Source: Aaosphaeria pasadenensis (taxonomy: Eukaryota; Ascomycota; Dothideomycetes; Pleosporales). From it: 64,000 bases of DNA. How positions within the stretch are numbered: the first letter of the stretch is position 1; each line of letters starts with the position of its first letter. This document shows positions 25,181 through 36,002 of the stretch, piece by piece. The notes under the pieces were generated by a model. It had not been told where the DNA came from and did not search any database. It saw nothing but the letters and a program-made list of their open reading frames with translations. The position numbers and the translations under genes are program-made. The DNA is taken from contig JAKLMB010000025.1 of the NCBI GenBank assembly GCA_022813625.1, positions 372,001 through 436,000 on the forward strand, given 5' to 3'.

Positions 25181-26467
25181 TCATGCTGCGAAATACGTAC
25201 CACGCCGGAATTTGGCACCGTTCTTGTGACGAGCAACGTGCTCAGCACGAGCAGTGGCGATCTGGGTGACGGCCGGAGCTGTCACGGTGATGCGCTCGGT
25301 GACGATGATGGTGACCATGCCGCCTTCGCCAGGGCCAGTGGTTGGCTTGCTGGAAGGAGCTTTGGTAGGCCTGCCACCACCGCCTGGGCGTCTGGTGATA
25401 GTCGGGGCCTGGATACCGGTCGAAGAATTGGCGTATGGAGGTGCACTGGGCACGAGAGTTTCCTGCGAGGCGGGTGGAACGCCAGCGGTGGGAGTTGGCT
25501 TGCCACTGAAGACAGGGCCAACTTCACCTTCCATGGCGTTCATGATCAATGCCTTGCGGTTCTTGAAGTCACGGACGGCATTCGTCATGGCGTCTTGTGG
25601 AGCCAGCGCGAACTGCAGCTTGGATTCCTCCTTCACCGTCTCGACGATGTCGACGTCGAGACAGGTCGTGTAGTACTCGTCCTTGCCGTTGGGGAAAAAC
25701 TGAGACTTCGGGTTCGGGTCGAACGGCCACTGCCAGACCCAATAAAGGGTATATGGCTTGCCATTAGGCGCATCCTTCGGGAGCTCGACGTTGGTCTCGC
25801 ACATGAGTGGAAAGTCTCCCGGACGAGCGTTGGCGGATCCTTGGGGAGCCTGCCCTTGGGCGTAGTTTGGAAACGCCTTCATGCGCTCTCCATGTTCAGT
25901 GACAGGATTGATCTCGTAGCAGCGGCCGTCGTCGAAATCGTTAACAGTGAGGAGAACGCCACCTTTGTCGCCTCCTTGTCCGTCCTTGGTCCACTGGAGG
26001 ACGTTGGCAATGGTCTCATCAGGCTTGGGGTCTGTAGTGCCATAGACGAAGATGGACCCGCCGTTCTCGCGGCGCTGGAACTCGACAGTGCCCGGGGTAT
26101 GACCATTCAAAGGTGAAGGATTGGAGACATGCCCATTCTCGGCATAGCGAAGTGCAAGGTAACCACCGGCAGTGCCCTTGACGCGAGGAAACTGGTCATT
26201 CTGAGTCTGCTCGCGCTGATTGGGGTGGCAGAGCAAGTGGCTCGAGTTGATGAAGGGGGGCTGGGCCTCCAGAGGCGGGAGAAGATAGACCATATCCTTC
26301 TCTCCATTGTAGCCCGGCGCGTTCTTGGAGACGAAGCCACGAGGGTATCCGTACTCGCCGACGTACTGGCCGTCTGAATTGACTGCTCGGACTTGTTCGA
26401 TCCAAGAGTGACCAAGGGCAGCCGGCAAGGCTACCAAAGCCACAAGGGCTTTGATGGTAAAGTGCAT
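25181..26467 (-). CDS. secreted DUF7492-like protein with N-terminal histidine
   Basis: Predicted secreted protein of 428 aa, single exon. The start chosen is the ATG at 26467, because it begins a standard signal peptide (MHFTIKALVALVALPAALG, residues 1-19). Cleavage after it would expose His20 in HSWIEQVRAV. I recognise the fungal extracellular family DUF7492 from GYPRGFVSK, DMVYLLPP, YAENGHVS and GTTDPKP; this is from memory and should be confirmed. Residues 20-290 form the domain, with several cysteines. Residues 320-400 are a Pro/Thr/Ser/Gly-rich linker, as in wall-attached proteins, and the last 30 are basic. The function of the family is not established. A histidine at the mature N-terminus is the feature that makes copper binding by a histidine brace possible. 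A GTACGT near the C-terminus could be a donor for a further exon. Confidence 0.75.
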   Translation of the reverse strand: MHFTIKALVALVALPAALGHSWIEQVRAVNSDGQYVGEYGYPRGFVSKNAPGYNGEKDMVYLLPPLEAQPPFINSSHLLCHPNQREQTQNDQFPRVKGTAGGYLALRYAENGHVSNPSPLNGHTPGTVEFQRRENGGSIFVYGTTDPKPDETIANVLQWTKDGQGGDKGGVLLTVNDFDDGRCYEINPVTEHGERMKAFPNYAQGQAPQGSANARPGDFPLMCETNVELPKDAPNGKPYTLYWVWQWPFDPNPKSQFFPNGKDEYYTTCLDVDIVETVKEESKLQFALAPQDAMTNAVRDFKNRKALIMNAMEGEVGPVFSGKPTPTAGVPPASQETLVPSAPPYANSSTGIQAPTITRRPGGGGRPTKAPSSKPTTGPGEGGMVTIIVTERITVTAPAVTQIATARAEHVARHKNGAKFRRGTYFAA

Positions 26468-29400
26468 GATGTTCCTGAGTAGCTGCACAGAACCTCTGAT
26501 ATGTCAAATATCAAGTTTTCTGGTGGAGCGTTCTTGACTGGCAAAGCGTTGTGGAACAATTGTAGGTGTGCAACAGAAAGAGAAATGGGGGCGCAAAGAG
26601 ATTTGAGAAAGTAACAGTAGTGATTTGGGGCAAAAGAGGTGTGTGGGGGAAAAGGTTTGGCGGTGAAATATGTACTGCGATTGTTGTGTAGTGAAATTAG
26701 TCTTGGCACGGCCAACAATCACCATTAGGTAGACACAATGCTGTTATTCCCAATCTAGCGTGCTCTCGCTGACCTTCACCTGGAAGAAGACAAAGACATG
26801 GTTTGATAATGAAAAGACTAAAGAATTCCTTTGTTGCCTGCAACCCAGCTTCACCGCGAGAAGGTGGTGAAGAGAAGGAAAGAGAAGGAGAAGGAGGGGG
26901 GAGGGTGAATAGAAAGCAGGTGACAATATGGAGGTGAACGACGGTGGTGCAAGCCTCGTAATCAAGGGCAGTATGTCCCTTATATTAAGCGGATGAATGG
27001 TCGTGAGACACAAGCATGTAATGGTGAATAGAACAGAAAAAGCCCATTGTAGAAGCTGGGAGAGAATGATAGCCAATGGAAAGGCCGCGCAAAAGCAGGT
27101 CGAAACGAGAACGCCACCACGCGCTCACGCATTTAAGCATCATGAGCCTAAGGTGTGGTGTACGATGTGTGTTTCAAGATTGACCTACACTGTAGCCGCC
27201 GCAAGTGGACGCGAGAGATGCAGGTACCAACGAGATGGGCTGCAAGGCTAAGTACATCCGGACTGCGAACCATATTCTTGAATCATGATCTTCAGGCCCT
27301 TAGGGCAACAGTAGAAACATATCGATAAGATGTCAAACGTGCAAAAGTCGCATTGAAGTTCAAGGCAAACAATAGCGGGTCCACTCGACTCCGCTTTGCG
27401 GGCGCTAATCATTCACTACGGAATCAGGTAGATTTGACGGATGGAAGTTGGGCAAAGTTATCGGAAGGGTCTGCGACACTGCGAGCGGCAGCATCCCGTT
27501 CTATCCTGGTTGAAAGATCAGGATACTTGGAAGAAGCCACAGCGAACGGAAACAATGCCAGGAACAAAGACATGCAAGCGCGAACAAATAGGCATGAATA
27601 ACAGTGGGGAGAAGCAAGAAGCAGTCGCTAGCGGATATGCAATGTACCGATGGTGGTGAGAAGATGAGGCTCGCACCACGCGACGACAGGCGGATATGCA
27701 CCGTTGGGGCGCTTGGAAAGAAGAACAGAGTTGAAGGGAAGGATGATTAGGAATGCTGGAATTGGATGAATGACTGGGCCTGGGCCTGGGCCTGGAGAGA
27801 TGGAGGCAGGGAAGTTGGAAAGAGGAGGGATCGCATTGTGGAGAGACAACAGAGAGTTGATGTCGTTGGAGGCCAAGTTGTTTCAGATCTATGCGCTGCA
27901 AGGGTTCCTATTGGCGCTTATTCTCCTAGATCTAGTCTCGGTTCAGTCTAGTCCCGTCTGACTATCCCTAGTCTCTTTCATCCCATTGGTGCGCATTCAC
28001 TCTCTTTTCGATATCCTATAACCAGCGTGTATCCCCAAATGTACAAATTTAGAGACATCTGGGCGTCAATCTGGGCGTACAAATTGTTCTAATAATGACC
28101 ACTACAGCACTATTGAATTCAAACATGATCATGCTCAATATACGCGTCATTGCTTTTGCGCGCGCGCGACGTTCAACCAACGGAACCAACAGCCAAGCTA
28201 ACTGGGCAGTATCACCCTTTCTCATTTTCCGCCGACAAGTGAAAAGTAAAAACACTCCGGGAACTGGATCAACGAAGTTTCGGATCGTGACTAATTCTCC
28301 ATTGCAAATCTGTCACTTGAGCTCGTGAAGGAAATGATATACCGAAACCTATGTGGTGTTCGTGTCGTTCGGGATTGTACACGGATTAACGTACAGTATT
28401 CGGCATTCATTGGATTTCGCAGTCGAAGCCGCTACCACCATCAGATGAGCCTGCAGTAGCTCTTCCAATCTCGATATCATCATTGGTCCTGTCAGGTACT
28501 AGGTCGCGATTCCGCGATGCAAGAGCGGGCGAACCACTCCGAATGTACTGCCCCACCAAGGAAGACAGACTACATGTGCTGAGAGAACGTTATTATGTAG
28601 TAATCTCTCCCTCTCAAACCTGGGGAACCTTTCAAGTATGATCTGTTGACAAAGGTCACGACAACATGAGGCTAAGTGAGGCAGTCCGTTTGGGCTACGG
28701 GCACATGCATCATCAATTCATGCGTGCCTACTGTCCCCTCGTATCGTTTCCACTATTTCACTTCCTCTATTATCATCTTTGTAGACACAGGGTGATTTCA
28801 CTAGACCGAATGGTGGGATGTATGCCACTCTCGATGTCCCAAAATTGTCATCCAGTCACTATCTGAAGCAGCCAAGGACGGCATAGATAGGGTTGTTGCC
28901 TGAGACAAATTTGACATCCATTTCCAGGCACGCTGCACGAGTGACATTTCCCTTACAATCGATGGAATATCCTACCTTCCGATGTTTGAGGCACTCACAA
29001 GCGTGTCGAACTCGTCACTGTGACCTAATAGCACTCATGAGGGCATTATCAACCAGCAAATGTCTTAGACATACGGATTTGGAGTTTTCAACCGGACGAT
29101 CTTGGAAGATGCCTTGCGCGTAAGTCAGATAAAGAGATCGTACATTTTGTTTGGGTCGTGATTGTGATTCAATGTGACGGGTGACTTACAAAGGCAACCC
29201 ATGCTCTTTGAGATGACCCAAAGAAGATCGCAAATCGTGAACATATGCCGCCAACGGCATGATGAAGCCATTAACATGTTATTTACAAGATGCGATTCTG
29301 ATCTTGTATCCTACATAAGTTTCTCTAATAAATCCTGGTGGTAAGATTGCAAACATCATTTTTTATGTTTTTTGGCCCATGTCCTATTGTGTGAAGCAAT

Positions 29401-29956
29401 AGGATAGTACACGCAATGCATGCATGCATCAACATTTGACTTTCATTTAACTGTACTATGTCTCACTAGTAATAACTCATATTCCATCCAAAACAGGCAC
29501 TATTCGAACTAATTTAATGATGCGTGGTCGAATCTTGGAAATTTCCTTGTACAACTGATGCCTGGTCCATCAATGAGTTCTTCCTGGTGGCAATTCTCAT
29601 TGCGACGCAACACATTCGCAATTCGTGGTCTGTAATACAATTAAACTATTTACAAGTGCATGACGAAGGAGCGTGATAAGTAGATATCGATTACGAATAC
29701 TGCAAAAATGTATCGAACATCATTATAAAGTTATTTAGGTTCCTGTCTATCGTATTTGTAGTGCTAACTAATATCAAGTTCGTTGCTTCTGGAAGGATCT
29801 TGGCATTGTTAGTCAGCGAATTTACTAGCGTGACTTCGCGTCGCCTTCTATCACCTTGAGAGACGATCTCAGCGCAACCGTCTTACCTTCACGTCAACCC
29901 CACAATCAACTTTCTTGCCGCGATTAACACCTCAAGTTCGTCGCGCAACAATCATC
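26468..29956. other. 3.5 kb gene-poor region with possible gene remnant
   Basis: Between the DUF7492-like start and U2AF. The first 600 bases are purine-rich on the plus strand and probably the promoter and leader of the minus-strand gene. A (GGGCCT)3 run lies at 27775-27795. From about 28600 to 29900 the sequence is AT-richer with many stops. A 60-codon open stretch on the minus strand (28410-28589) reads like a C-terminal exon and is listed separately. No intact gene or transposon is recognisable. Confidence 0.55.
28407..28589 (-). pseudogene. possible orphan terminal exon or gene remnant
   Basis: A minus-strand frame of 60 sense codons, from just after a stop at 28592-28590 to a TGA at 28409-28407, has balanced, protein-like composition (for example LVGQYIRSGSP and RTNDDIEIGRAT). 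The 5' part holds a plausible acceptor (TTCTCTCAG or CATGTAG). Further exons should lie to the right, at 28600-29900, but only short open fragments broken by stops are visible there. It may be the tail of a decayed gene or chance. No family was recognised. Confidence 0.25.
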
Positions 29957-30695
29957 ATGGCCAACTATCTAGCTTCCATCTTTGGTACGGAGCAGGACAA
30001 AGTGAGTAGCCTCATCATCATTCAAGTGAAACTTTAGCTAACAAATCCTCCTCCAGGTCAATTGTAGTTTCTACTACAAGATTGGCGCATGCCGTCACGG
30101 CGACCGTTGCTCTCGCAAGCATGTCAAGCCCTCCTACTCCCAGACCATTCTCCTCCCCAATCTCTACCAGAACCCCCAGTATGATCCGAAGAACAAAATG
30201 AACCCTCAGCAGATGCAGATGCACTTCGATGCATTCTACGAGGATATCTGGTGTGAGCTCTGCAAGTACGGCCTCGTCGAAGAGCTCGTCGTGTGCGATA
30301 ACAACAATGACCGTAAGTCCCAGCCTGTCCACCATCATTGGAACATGTGCGCTAACTTTTCGCTAGATCTCATCGGCAATGTCTACGTTCGCTTCAAGTA
30401 CGAAGAGGACGCCCAGAAGGCCTGCGATGCGTTGAACTCCCGCTGGTACGCTGGCCGCCCGATCTACTGCGAGTTGTCTCCCGTCACCGATTTCCGCGAG
30501 GCTTGCTGCCGTCTCAACAGCGGCGACGGCTGCGTCCGTGGTGGCTTCTGCAACTTCATTCACCGCAAGGAGCCCACCCCAGAGCTGGATCGCGATTTGG
30601 ATATGTCTACCAGGAAGTGGCTCCAGGAGCGTGGAAGGGACCCCAGGAGCATGTCGAAGAGCCCGACACCTCCAGCTGATCGTGCCCGGTACTAA
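29957..30695 (+). CDS. U2AF small subunit (U2AF35) splicing factor
   Basis: Small subunit of the U2 auxiliary factor; it recognises the AG at 3' splice sites with the large subunit. Exons are 29957-30001, 30057-30312 and 30367-30695 (209 aa). Domains in order: first CCCH zinc finger (CSFYYKIGACRHGDRCSRKH, residues 18-37); a U2AF-homology RRM (about 45-140) with NVYVRFKYEEDAQKA and WYAGRPIYCELSPV; second CCCH finger (CCRLNSGDGCVRGGFCNFIH, about 148-170); and a short Arg/Ser/Pro tail. Length fits fungal members such as fission yeast U2AF23 (216 aa). The stop is followed by a strong 3' splice site at 30870 and an in-frame-joinable open exon, so a longer isoform is possible. Confidence 0.95.
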
Positions 30696-32416
30696 GAAGT
30701 TGCAATGCTGCTGTTTTGCGTCCGATCTACAACTTGCTTTCCACTCTCAGCGCCTTATGTCGAAAGGCCACGAGGTCGCGATGGGGTGAAAGCGATGTGT
30801 GGATTTGGAACGCTTGCTTGCTTGCTGCTTTATTGTTTCCACCGTTCGATACTAACACTTTTTCCTGTAGGGATGATTCACCCGGATCTTCCTCTCCTAT
30901 GAAGGGCATCGAGAAGCCTGACCGTGCTGACACACCCGTTGAGGATGACCATCATCCAGGCCCCGACCAGAACATGGATCGCAGTTCCAAGCAGGAAGAT
31001 CAAGAACCCGACTACATCCGTCTACCAACCCCAACCAACGAAGGCTCCTCTCCCATTCTTGACCTCAATGCTCGTTACTTCGAAATCGGCTGGCGAAACG
31101 TCCCCAACTCGTACGCGTGGATCTGGTAGATGCCCAAGGGCGCACGGCGGTTAGGAGCGCCCCCACAATCCAAAACTGCCGTCACCTTCTTCTACCAACA
31201 ATTCACTTTTGGTTGGCCCCTGCCCTTTCACCAATTTCCCTGCCCCAGCTTTGCATAACGGCGTTCTTACGGATCCCCCACCACCACTGTTTCCCCCCAA
31301 TTTTCCTCAAATGATACCACTACTACTTTTGGCTGCTGGATGAATGGGCATCAAACACACACAAAAAGGGCTTTCCCCCCCTCAATCTTTCTTCTTTCCT
31401 CGTAGCTTAGGAGAAAAGATCAGATAAGGACATGTACATTAGATTTTTCCCCACCAAAACACAGAAATGAAATAACACTTCAAGTTCAAAAAAGTGAATC
31501 TCTGCATACTCGTAACCTGTGCACTGTTGGTTGAATGTTTTGAAACGAACGCGTCTCGTGTGCCCAATGCCATGTTTATTCGTCGTGCCATTCGACTTGT
31601 GCGCGTCATGAAAATAGTCTCCGTCGTAGGTGAAAACATGATTGTTTAGTTTCCCGTTTGTGTGTTTCTGTCTGTCTGCGTGAGTCAGTAAGTCAGTCAA
31701 CGAGTCCAACACCTCACACCATGTAACATATCTCTTGAGACGTGTATCTGAAACCACCTCACATCTACATCACCTCTACTTGTTTCTTTCACATTGTTCT
31801 GAATTGAATTGCTTTGAGTTGAAGTGAATCGTATTGTTGTTGTACTGGCTAGATGGGTATATACCGCTCGCTGAACAAGAAGACATACTTCGAAAAATGG
31901 AAGACGAAGGAGAAGACAGACGTTGTTGTCCAGGTGAGTGAGTGAGTAGTGTATGCATGCCATGCGTGTGCTGCACACATTTTTGGAAGAAAAAGGGTTA
32001 TGTATCTAATGTACAGTTACATATTCGAGGTTGAGGGAAGGGAAGGGAATGGAAAAAGGCACGGGAGAGAGGACTGAGGGGTTCGTGCTCTCCGATGCGG
32101 TATGCTCTGCATATTTGTGTGTGTGGGGTATGTATGTGCCATACAGGCTCGCTCGCCCGCCGAGAAAGAAAGAAGAAAACAAAGAGATAGAACGCCATGG
32201 CTCCGTGGTATATATGCCCTTCCGTCCGTCCGTGTCAACCGCCAGCTCGCTTAGTCCTGTGATTCGTGATCTGAATGAGGGTATTGTGTTGGGAAGGTTC
32301 TCGACAAGAGGGAGGATTGTGACGATCGACGGCTCGGTCTAGTCGTGAAATGAAACGGTATGCTCTGCATGCTTTTCGTACCGATCGTCCTCCAAAGTAT
32401 CGAGAGGTGCTCGCGC
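30696..32416. other. convergent intergenic region after U2AF35
   Basis: Apart from the possible alternative exon (30871-31129), this stretch between convergent genes holds T/C-rich sequence near 31170-31400 suited to a 3' UTR, and no convincing gene. Confidence 0.5.
30871..31129 (+). other. possible alternative terminal exon of U2AF35
   Basis: Preceded by a strong acceptor: branch-like ACTAAC near 30851, then a T-rich tract ending TTTCCTGTAG at 30870. The following frame is open for 85 codons to a TAG at 31127-31129. Splicing from a GTACTA at 30689, just before the U2AF stop codon, joins in frame and would replace the final Tyr with a Ser/Pro/Asp-rich tail, giving 293 aa. The donor is weak, so this may instead mark a 3' UTR intron. 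No homologue of the tail is recognised. Confidence 0.35.
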
Positions 32417-33235
32417 TCAGATTATGCCTTTTGACCTCAGCACGACGACGGCTGCGACGGCGCCGCCGACCAGCGCGAGGAAGACCAGCCAGAAGCACCA
32501 GCACATGCAGGTCCGCTTGCTCTTCTTGCGCTTCTGCTCCTCGAGCCACGACTCTCTGTTTGCTGGGTTAGCGGTCACATGGGTCCAGAAGTTGAAGCGC
32601 GAGTTGGGGCGGCCGGAGAAACCAAGTGTGAGTTGGGACGTGTTGAAGCGAGGGGCATAGGGGCGGTTGGTGAGAGGCTTTATGGAGGGGGCGGTGTTGG
32701 GGGTCACTGGGGAGAGGGGAGGGGATGCGACGGAGAGGGTGCGAAGGTGGGATTTGGGAGGCGGTTCGGAGAAGGTAGTGTCGACAGTGGTCTGTCTTTC
32801 GATGGGAGCGAGGCCGACGGTGGTGACTGCGTTGGGTTTCTCGTCCAGTGGTGTTGTTTTTGTTGTTGTTGCAGCTTCGTCGGTGGTTGTGGCATTGTTA
32901 TTGTTGTTATTGACGAGGTTCATGTCAAATTCGGGGACTTTATTCTTCTTTATGAGGCGCTTGGAGCTCTTTCGAGGGAGATATGCGGGCGGAGGCGAGG
33001 AAGGTACGTCGTCTTGGTGGGATCTTGAATGTGCAATGGGATATGTCGAGTCCGGTGATGCGGGCGGGAAGGATGAGGGAGACGCAATGCTTGGGGAGTT
33101 GCAGGGCGAATCACTGGGGTAAACATACGAATGCTTGAGGTCAGGTCTCTGCGCTGCTTCCATCTGAGCAGCTTCCTCTTGGTGAACTGCCGTGCTGAAA
33201 CGACGCCAGAAGTTAGGGTCGCGTGGGACGGCCAT
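32417..33235 (-). CDS. tail-anchored fungal membrane protein, unknown function
   Basis: Single-exon gene of 272 aa. The N-terminus (MAVPRDPNFWRRFSTAVHQ) is well formed, and FWxRFSxAVH looks like a short motif shared by uncharacterised fungal proteins. Residues 30-215 are Ser/Pro/Thr/Asn-rich and disordered, with a PPPAYLP element, a basic patch KSSKRLIKKNK and an Asn run. Near the C-terminus a basic stretch (KRKKSKRTC) is followed by a membrane span (about 243-265, WCFWLVFLALVGGAVAAVVVL) and a tail of six residues. There is no signal peptide. The layout predicts a tail-anchored or type II protein with a cytosolic N-terminal region. I do not recognise a function. Confidence 0.75.
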   Translation of the reverse strand: MAVPRDPNFWRRFSTAVHQEEAAQMEAAQRPDLKHSYVYPSDSPCNSPSIASPSSFPPASPDSTYPIAHSRSHQDDVPSSPPPAYLPRKSSKRLIKKNKVPEFDMNLVNNNNNNATTTDEAATTTKTTPLDEKPNAVTTVGLAPIERQTTVDTTFSEPPPKSHLRTLSVASPPLSPVTPNTAPSIKPLTNRPYAPRFNTSQLTLGFSGRPNSRFNFWTHVTANPANRESWLEEQKRKKSKRTCMCWCFWLVFLALVGGAVAAVVVLRSKGII

Positions 33236-36002
33236 GATAGGCAGGTTGTCAGGTGGTGGTGTTTCGAAGGAGGGATGGCTCGGCCTCTGATGTAAGAGGA
33301 GGTGCTGGGTAAGTGCTGGGTCGAGTAGATGGCAGCAGTCGAATAGTCAAACGGTCGAGTGGTCGAGTGAGTGAAAGTCTAGGAGACGAAGTCGAAGTTG
33401 AGGTTGAAGATGAAGTGAATGATTGCCTGTTTAGGGAAGGCGAAGGCAGTGGCCACTGGTGATTGTCGATTGTCTGGTGCAGTTGTGGTTGGTAGGCGAA
33501 GGGTGAAGGTGGAGTCCAGTCCCAGCCTCAAGTCGGAGATTACTTTAGTACAAGCACACACACACACACCGTCCCTCCAAGAAAAGGAAAACAATGGCCG
33601 TTTGTTTGACTGTCGAAATGCGGGGTGTTCCATGCGAATCTTGTAGGGATTCGATGTCAATTCGCCAGTAGCCGCCTGTGGAATGTTGCAGCTACTCAGT
33701 AATGGTGGACGAAGGTCGCACTGCGCCGTCCTACTCTACTTGGGGAGAATGAATGGTGGGACGATTGGCCAAATCCCCGTCCAGTCCCGTTTCTTGAAAC
33801 AGATGGTTCAACCAAGGTGTGTTCTTCCAGGAACTATGGAGCGAAGGCTATTTCGAATGGTCGGTAAGAGATGAGCAGTTGCCCAGGTGGATATCGAAGT
33901 TGAATAAACGAAAGATGGTAGTGGATACGGAATGTGGCTTCCACGATGGACTGGCTCCCGCAATGGACTGGAATTGGGCAGTTTGGAATGTTCGACAGGA
34001 AACAGAGACACCAAACGTGCTGGATGTCTTTGAAGTCGGATCGGGCCGTTCGAATTAAAGTCACACACGGAAAGGAGGCAGTGGTTGTCGCAGGTTGTGA
34101 CGGGATATCCTGGCTGGATACACAGAGGTGATCGCAAGCTTACACTGAACCCAATTGAAGATATTTTGGGTCTTTTCCTTTCCTTGGGAAGAGAGAACAG
34201 AACAGCGAATTTTTGAGGATATTGTGGGACGTCGAGTTGGAATTGTTGAAAATTTGCGATTTTCAGAATGAGTGACGGACGACGACACGACGGTAGAAGA
34301 GAGCGATAGACGGCAGCACGTCAAGGCGCGTCGTAAAGAATGAATTGGTGTTTTGTTGTTGGTCAACAAAAGGATGAGATGAGATGAGAAACGAAATGAA
34401 AGTAAGATGAAAAGCACATGGAGTATGGGGGATGTGACCGTAGTTCACTATATTAGGTGCTTTTTCCCATCCTTCGACGAACCATGGGTGATGCCCGTCC
34501 TCGACTCCACGGTGCAAAACAAAACCTAGTAGGGCGCCGGGGATCAAAAGCTATGAACACATTGTACATACAATTCCTAGTATTTAGTACCGGTACATCT
34601 CCTCGCCAAAGGGAAACTCATTTGCCCCGACATCTGTGCACGTCACGGTTCGAGACTCGAAAGAAAGCGACAGTATTGAGTTACGGCAATCTTGGTAGAA
34701 TTGCACGAGAGCAACTGGCAGACGTTGGCAGTAGAGTGGACATAGCTCCTAGCTTAAGCCAGAAACGAAGACACATCGGTTTTGTGTCCGGGAAATGTGC
34801 CAATCAGCAACGGTTAATACGAGGTTTGCTGGCTGGGGTGATCCCAGTGTCCGACCAGAGATCGGGGATTGTCTTGAAGGGCACGAGAGGATCTTAGTCG
34901 TTGTGGGCGATAGTGTCAAGTTCACCGAGATTAACGGGCAATCCTTGGGTGGGTATCGCTGATGAGCCCTGGAACGTGCGTTAAGATTGCAGAGAATGTG
35001 ACCGGGCCGGCATTCGACATGGAACAATTACTCGTGAACGTGAACCTTGGCTGTGACTGACTGACGACTGCCTGACTGCGACTTTACATTGAATTGTGCC
35101 GGTGCTGTTGCCTTGATCATTGATGTTGCATTTGATGTTGGGTTCACAGAGGATGAAGGATGATGGATGATACAGTACAAACTGCAGAGACAAGGAACTT
35201 CCTGGTCGACGATTGGTAACAAAACACGAATTGACTGACAGCGGCCAACAGTGGGACTCGACATGATACTTGTTCCTACCTCGTACTCGTATGTCTGTTG
35301 GTTCTATTTCTACTCAACTACAGAGTACTATACTCTGTAGACAATTACTCGTAGTGGGAAGCAATACAAGTACCATGACGCGCGTTGCGTGAATCACATG
35401 ACCCTACCAACAGCCGTCAGCCAACGTGACAATAATTACCTCGTAGCATGGCATGCCGCATGGATGACAACGTGGGATTTGCATCTTATTTCTCCGCATT
35501 TACACAGTAACTGACAGTAGAAATGTAGATCAATAGGCCAAACAATCGGTGAAGAGATGGAATCGATAAGTGCTGCGTACTGTAGCATTTTGAGGTAGCA
35601 TGTCTTCCAGGCTTCTACCATACTTGACCACTAAGCTACCATTTACGAGCATCATCTATCACTCACATACGCTAGCCACGCCCGCACAGTTGACCGACAA
35701 GTTGAACTCCCTCTCCCTCAACGGTCAACCTTCGTTCCAATCTCAAGGGTAGAATCGTAGCATTTTTCATCCTCCAGTGTATTAATTGCTACGCGCTGCA
35801 TGTTCCCATCTTTGCATTCTCGTCTCCTCAACCCTCAACATCGCAATCCTTGCACAAATCCCGTTGCCAATCTTCGTATCTGTTTGACCTCATAACTCGA
35901 CCTTGTTCAGAACCACAACCACTGAGCAAATTATTACTGTGCGACCAGTCCCGACTCTCCATCCCACTCGTTTCACATCGGTAGGTCGGGCAGCCTGCCG
36001 CC
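33236..36002. other. 2.8 kb divergent intergenic region
   Basis: Between the divergent tail-anchored protein gene and the DUF3605 gene. Contains a short CA run near 33556-33569 and a perfect inverted repeat at 35318-35340. A 146-codon plus-strand frame at 34457-34897 has no family motif and no conserved look. No gene is supported. Confidence 0.5.
35318..35340. repeat. perfect inverted repeat, 10 bp arms
   Basis: Arms CTACAGAGTA and TACTCTGTAG flank a 3-base spacer. It is a relative of the ACGGAGTAC palindrome seen elsewhere in the window, with a CAGAGTA core. Confidence 0.85.

Noticed and set aside
30716..30870. Reading the U2AF downstream frame as a separate gene starting near 30716
   Set aside because: The first codons are from a non-ATG start and have no coding feel; the open part fits better as an exon after the acceptor at 30870.
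34457..34897. 146-codon plus-strand open frame
   Set aside because: No recognisable domain, no splice or promoter context, and a length that occurs by chance in GC-balanced DNA; neighbouring frames are equally open.
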